DNA of 64,000 nt. Origin: Candidatus Epilinea brevis (GTDB lineage Bacteria > Chloroflexota > Anaerolineae > Epilineales > Epilineaceae). The stretch lies in assembly GCA_016710785.1 (NCBI GenBank), contig JADJUE010000003.1:558001-622000 (forward strand), given 5' to 3'. This document shows, piece after piece, positions 60,412 through 64,000 of this stretch; position 1 is the first letter of the stretch, and each line of letters begins with the position of its first letter. A program made the position numbers and the translations under genes. Below the pieces are notes generated by a model. That model was not told where the DNA came from and did no database searches. It worked only from the letters and a program-made list of their open reading frames with translations.

Positions 60412-63400
60412 TCAGCGCCCGCGGATGCCCAGGGGCAGCCAGATGCGACGCGGCACGGCGTTCGGCCGACCGGGCGTGCCGTCCCGGCTGGGGGCGGCCC
60501 AGGCGGCCGGATCTTCGCCCCAGCGATCGCCGTCCACCCGTTCCAGGCTGGCACCCCGGCCGTCCGTCGCCGCCGCCGGCCAGGGAGCGCTGCTGCCGTA
60601 GCTGACGCGATCGGTCACCAGGAGCGCCGGCCCGCCGCCGGCATCGCTCGGTTGCCCGACAGCCAGGGACTCGCCCTCGTTGGCCAGCTTGCCCCGCCAG
60701 GGCCCCCAGATCGGCAGCTCGTCCGGCAGGCGGCGCAGGGCCCGCAGAGAGGCCGGATCGCCGCCGGTGACCAGGGCGCGCTGGCCCGGCTCCAAGGCCG
60801 CGTCGGGGGGAAAGCTGTAGCTGACCGCGTCGATCAGGCGCCAGGGCAGGGCGGCCGCGCCGGGGAGGGCCACGGCGCCGCCCAGGGGCAGCGGTCGGTC
60901 GCTCAGGTTCTGGATCTCGATCCATTCCGGCTCCGTCCCGGAGGCGGGGTTCACCATCAGCTCGGTGATCATCAGCGGACCGCGTTGCACCGGTCCATTG
61001 GCTGCGCCGCGCCCCAGGCGGAAGGCCGCGGGGTTCTCGGGCGCGACGCTGCCCAGACTCGGTTCGGCCAAGGGGGCCACGACCGGGCCGGCGGCCGTCG
61101 CCAGGCGGCCGAAGGAGCGGTTGGGCTGGGCGGCGCCGTAGCCGAAACCGGTCAGCAGGCCAGTCGGCTGGCCCAGGGCGTCGGCAGAACTCAGCAGCAG
61201 CTCGCCGCCGGCGGGTGCGAGTTGCAGCGGCGCGGGATCCTGCTGCCACTGGATCTCGTAGACGACATGGTGGCCGCCCGGCGGCAGGACCGTCCCCGAC
61301 GGCAACCGGTGTTTGCGCAGCCGAGACCGGTCGTCGCTCAGCCACCAGCCGGAGATGTCCACGGGCGCCGGACCGGGGTTGAACAGCTCCACGGCGCCTT
61401 CCAGGGGCGGCAGGGGACGCGGCAACACCTCGTTGATCCACACCGGCGCGTAGGGCGGCGGCGGGTCGCCGCGGCCGGGCGAGCCGCCGGCGGCGGTGCT
61501 GGCGCGCCAGGCATCGGGGTCCTCCGGCGGCGTGGCAGCGGAACCGTAGCCGGTGGACCGCACCAGGCTGTAGCCATGCCCCGCCGGAGCCTGCGGCCAG
61601 AACCCGTCGGAGCGGTATGCGGCCTCGGCCAGCGGCTGGCCGCCGGCGGCGGTCAGGGTCAGGATCTCCCCTTCATCGGCCAGACGTCCGGAATAGACCC
61701 CGGCGACGGGCACCGTGGGATGACGCAGGGTGAAGGCGTCCGGATCGCGGATCAGGACGGCCCGCGCGGCCGGTGCCAGCAGGGCACCGGCCGGGAAGGT
61801 GTAGGTGATGCCGCCCGTAGATGCGCCGCTCAGGTCCACCGGTTGCCGCTCCAGGTTGACGATCTCGACGAACTCCAGATCCTGGCCCTCGCCGGGCGGC
61901 TGGTAATGCAGCTCGTCGAAGGCCAGGCGCGGGCTGCCATAGCTGGCTTCGCTCAAGGCGCTCCAGATCAGGTTGCCCTGGTGCAGCAGGGCGGCGCGGG
62001 CCTTCAGGACGGTGTAGCCGTCGAGCGCGACCGGATGCTGGTAGGCCTGCGCCGTATGGGCGATCTGCCCCGACCAGGGGATGTCGGGATGGCCGCTGCC
62101 CGGCAGGCGCGGGTCGCTGCCGTCCGTCGTGTAGTAGAGGATCCCGCGCCGGTCGGCGCCCGGGCAGCCGCCCGCATCCGGGAACATGAGCACCCGGGTG
62201 GCCGCGACCAGCGGGCCCCCGCCCGGCTCGAAGACCGGTGCCACCAGGGGCGGGTAGAGCACCCGGTCGCAGAGCTGCCACAGCACCCGGTTCGCCCGCC
62301 GGGGGAAGAAGTCGCGCAGCAGACGGTCGCGCTCGGCGGTCCATTCCTGGCCCTGGGTCTGCGGCGCACCGGGGCCTTTGGCGGCGAAGTAGGCATCCCA
62401 CAGCATTCCGCCGTCCCGCCGCGCCAGTCCACCGGGTGGGCTGTCCCCCCAGCGGGCGGATTCCAGGACCATCGGATCCTCGATCTGGGCCGCCAGGCGG
62501 CGGTAGCGCGCGGCCGCGGCCCCATCGGTCAGGGCGCCGGCATCGAAGAGATGGCGCCGCGCGCGATCGGCGAAGGTCTGGCGGTATTCCGGGCTGCGCA
62601 TCAACCGGTCATGCAAGCCGTCGACCCCCATGGTGACCGAGACATCGTCCGCGTAGGCCGGTTCGTAGAGCCGGTGGCCCGGTTGCAGGAGGTTCAGGCT
62701 GATCTCCGTGTCCCAGCTGAAGAAGCGAAAACCGAAACCGGTGACCCGACTACGGGCCGCGCGCCAATTGGTCTGCCAGTCCAGGTTCAGCGAGTAGATG
62801 TTGAGCAGCATGTAGTCGGCGAAGGCGTCGATGTCCAGAAGATCGGCCACCTGGCGGTAATGCACCGGATCCGCCAGGTCCGTCATCGCGATCAGGCGCT
62901 CGTAGGCCAGGCGGTTGCCGTCCTCCACGCCTTCCTCGCCGCGCTCGGCTGATTTGACCACGTCATAATCGGCTTCGCGCCCGCCCAGGTGATCGGCGGA
63001 GAAGGCGGCCGTGGGCTCCTCGGTCGCTTCGTAGAGTCCCCAGTACAGGCCGTTCAGAAAGAGATGGGTGAAGCGGCCCCGCGGCGCCAGCCCGCCCATG
63101 TCGCGCTGGCTGCTCCGCCCCCAGGCGTCGCGCAGGTACTGCCCGCGCCAGGGCACGAAGGCGAAGCTGTCGTTGAAGCCGGCGCGCAGGCGCAGGGTGT
63201 CAAAGCGGGCCACCGGCGAATCCGGGAAGAGCGGGTAGTCCAGGCGGGGGCTGCCATAGCGCGAGCGGAAGCGCAGGCTGAAGCTGTGCTTGCGGGTGAA
63301 CTGGTGATGCCGGCTGGCCACCCCCGCCATGCGCAGCCCGGCATCCACCTGGAAGCCGTCGCGGCCATCCGCGCGGATCAGCTCCACCGATACCGGCCGT

Positions 63401-64000
63401 TCCCAGTCAGGCCCCTCCTCGGTGGCATGGCGGTAGATGCCGCGCTCGGGGCCGAACAGGTCCTCGGGGTCCAGGGTCAACATCAGCGACGGAAGGTCGC
63501 GCAGCGCCTTCGTCAGCCGCGGCGCGTAGCGTGGGTCGTCGATCACCCGCGGGTCCATGCCGTAATCCGCGGCCACCGGCCCCAACTCCGGCATCTCGAC
63601 CCCGACGCCCCAGTCGCCGGGCAGGCCGGGGGGATCGGCCGGCTGCCGGAACACCGACTCGGGAAAGACGTAGCTGTGGGTCTCCACGGCGGAGGGAGCC
63701 AGGTCGCCCTCCGGCCCGTAGGCCAGGGCGCGCACCACCAGGCTGTGGCTGACGGGGATGGGGGCCGTGTAGATCAGGCCAAGGTCCGGCGCGGGGGCGC
63801 GGCCGTCGAGGCTGTAGCGGATGACGAGGCCGTCGGGAGCCCGCAGGCTCAAGGCAAAGGGCCGCTCCTGCAACCCGCGCGTCCGGCTGAACAGCGGACG
63901 ATCCGCCCGGCGCAGCGGAGGGGACAGCAAGGGGAGGAAGACGCGGTGTTCGGGAGCCTGCGCCCGCAGCGCCGTCGGTGGGCCGCCGGCGACCAGGACC
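60412..64000 (-). CDS. CotH-kinase and lamin-tail-domain secreted protein (5' end beyond window)
   Basis: At least 1195 residues are visible; the frame stays open to the window edge, so the N-terminus and any signal peptide are missing. Visible order: RVFLPLLSPPLRR near the start, a chitobiase-C/FN3-like segment (IRYSLDGRAPAPD), a CotH-type kinase domain (FQVDAGLRMAG, DYDVVKSAERG, YMLLNIYSLNLDWQTNWRAAR, FRFFSWDTEIS), a second FN3-like segment (YYTTDGSDPRLP), then three lamin-tail domains (FDELHYQPPGEG, VWINEVLPRPLPP, LMITELMVNPASG). It ends in GTPGRPNAVPRRIWLPLGIR. CotH kinases phosphorylate secreted proteins. No Pro/Thr linker precedes the tail in this one. Confidence 0.85.
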   Translation of the reverse strand, partial: VLVAGGPPTALRAQAPEHRVFLPLLSPPLRRADRPLFSRTRGLQERPFALSLRAPDGLVIRYSLDGRAPAPDLGLIYTAPIPVSHSLVVRALAYGPEGDLAPSAVETHSYVFPESVFRQPADPPGLPGDWGVGVEMPELGPVAADYGMDPRVIDDPRYAPRLTKALRDLPSLMLTLDPEDLFGPERGIYRHATEEGPDWERPVSVELIRADGRDGFQVDAGLRMAGVASRHHQFTRKHSFSLRFRSRYGSPRLDYPLFPDSPVARFDTLRLRAGFNDSFAFVPWRGQYLRDAWGRSSQRDMGGLAPRGRFTHLFLNGLYWGLYEATEEPTAAFSADHLGGREADYDVVKSAERGEEGVEDGNRLAYERLIAMTDLADPVHYRQVADLLDIDAFADYMLLNIYSLNLDWQTNWRAARSRVTGFGFRFFSWDTEISLNLLQPGHRLYEPAYADDVSVTMGVDGLHDRLMRSPEYRQTFADRARRHLFDAGALTDGAAAARYRRLAAQIEDPMVLESARWGDSPPGGLARRDGGMLWDAYFAAKGPGAPQTQGQEWTAERDRLLRDFFPRRANRVLWQLCDRVLYPPLVAPVFEPGGGPLVAATRVLMFPDAGGCPGADRRGILYYTTDGSDPRLPGSGHPDIPWSGQIAHTAQAYQHPVALDGYTVLKARAALLHQGNLIWSALSEASYGSPRLAFDELHYQPPGEGQDLEFVEIVNLERQPVDLSGASTGGITYTFPAGALLAPAARAVLIRDPDAFTLRHPTVPVAGVYSGRLADEGEILTLTAAGGQPLAEAAYRSDGFWPQAPAGHGYSLVRSTGYGSAATPPEDPDAWRASTAAGGSPGRGDPPPPYAPVWINEVLPRPLPPLEGAVELFNPGPAPVDISGWWLSDDRSRLRKHRLPSGTVLPPGGHHVVYEIQWQQDPAPLQLAPAGGELLLSSADALGQPTGLLTGFGYGAAQPNRSFGRLATAAGPVVAPLAEPSLGSVAPENPAAFRLGRGAANGPVQRGPLMITELMVNPASGTEPEWIEIQNLSDRPLPLGGAVALPGAAALPWRLIDAVSYSFPPDAALEPGQRALVTGGDPASLRALRRLPDELPIWGPWRGKLANEGESLAVGQPSDAGGGPALLVTDRVSYGSSAPWPAAATDGRGASLERVDGDRWGEDPAAWAAPSRDGTPGRPNAVPRRIWLPLGIRGR

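Noticed and set aside
59683..62952. 1089-codon plus-strand open frame
   Set aside because: It overlaps the end of the subtilase in another frame and then lies antisense to the CotH-like protein; no domain is recognisable.

Overview
The window is a very GC-rich bacterial chromosome segment that carries the replication origin neighbourhood. It is probably from a member of the Chloroflexota (Anaerolineae/Caldilineae-like). That assignment is inference. It rests on several secreted proteins with Pro/Thr-rich linkers ending in an aromatic/aliphatic-Leu-Pro motif, archaeal-type PurP proteins and a translin-family protein inside a bacterial genome, RNase J, and a YidC without the large Gram-negative periplasmic domain. 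No 16S rRNA gene is present to confirm it. I found no insertion sequence, prophage or CRISPR array.

Region 1 (1-11 kb) is the origin region: recF (partial) and dnaN leftward; parA-parB, two parS sites and a methyltransferase rightward; jag-yidC-yidD-rnpA-rpmH leftward; then dnaA rightward, followed by a ~500 bp DnaA-box region taken as oriC, and pyk. The gene set is conventional, but dnaN-recF lies on the far side of parAB from dnaA, and the usual rsmG, mnmE and mnmG are absent.

Region 2 (11-24 kb) is a mixed surface-protein region: a secreted cupredoxin, a divergent WecG-like glycosyltransferase / phosphoglycosyl transferase pair sharing one palindromic -10, a lipoprotein joining a LytM-like domain to a sugar-dehydrogenase-like beta-propeller, tRNA-Lys, a secreted M14 carboxypeptidase, a DinB-fold protein, and a 1613-residue secreted protein with three long internal repeats and a dockerin-like segment. 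Region 3 (23.7-30.4 kb) is housekeeping: OsmC-like, tpiA, RNase J, purD and two tandem PurP-family genes.

Region 4 (30.4-46.2 kb) is an envelope polysaccharide cluster. It has a flippase, an initiating phosphoglycosyl transferase, seven further glycosyltransferases, a FemAB-like acyltransferase, a YdjC/ChbG deacetylase, a methyltransferase, an EmrE/ArnE-like small transporter and a LysM membrane protein. It is arranged as rightward blocks around a four-gene leftward operon. Region 5 (46.2-54.3 kb) holds a repeat-bearing gap, a DinG/XPD-like helicase with a coupled small gene, an LCP ligase that could attach the polymer to the envelope, and a compact fRMsr-translin-obgE-nadD-rdgB operon. Region 6 (54.4-64 kb) is a second surface-protein island: an M14 carboxypeptidase, an S8 subtilase with a PA domain, and a CotH-kinase/lamin-tail protein running off the window edge.

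The main candidate for an undescribed system is a shared C-terminal tail. Six secreted proteins in two islands all end in a short [aromatic/aliphatic]-[Leu/Ile]-Pro hydrophobic/basic tail, mostly after a low-complexity Pro/Thr linker. Next in interest are the triple-repeat protein, the tandem PurP pair, the bacterial translin, and a cluster of genes (recF, dnaA, wecG-like) whose -10 boxes sit 6-8 nt before the start codon, which predicts leaderless mRNAs.
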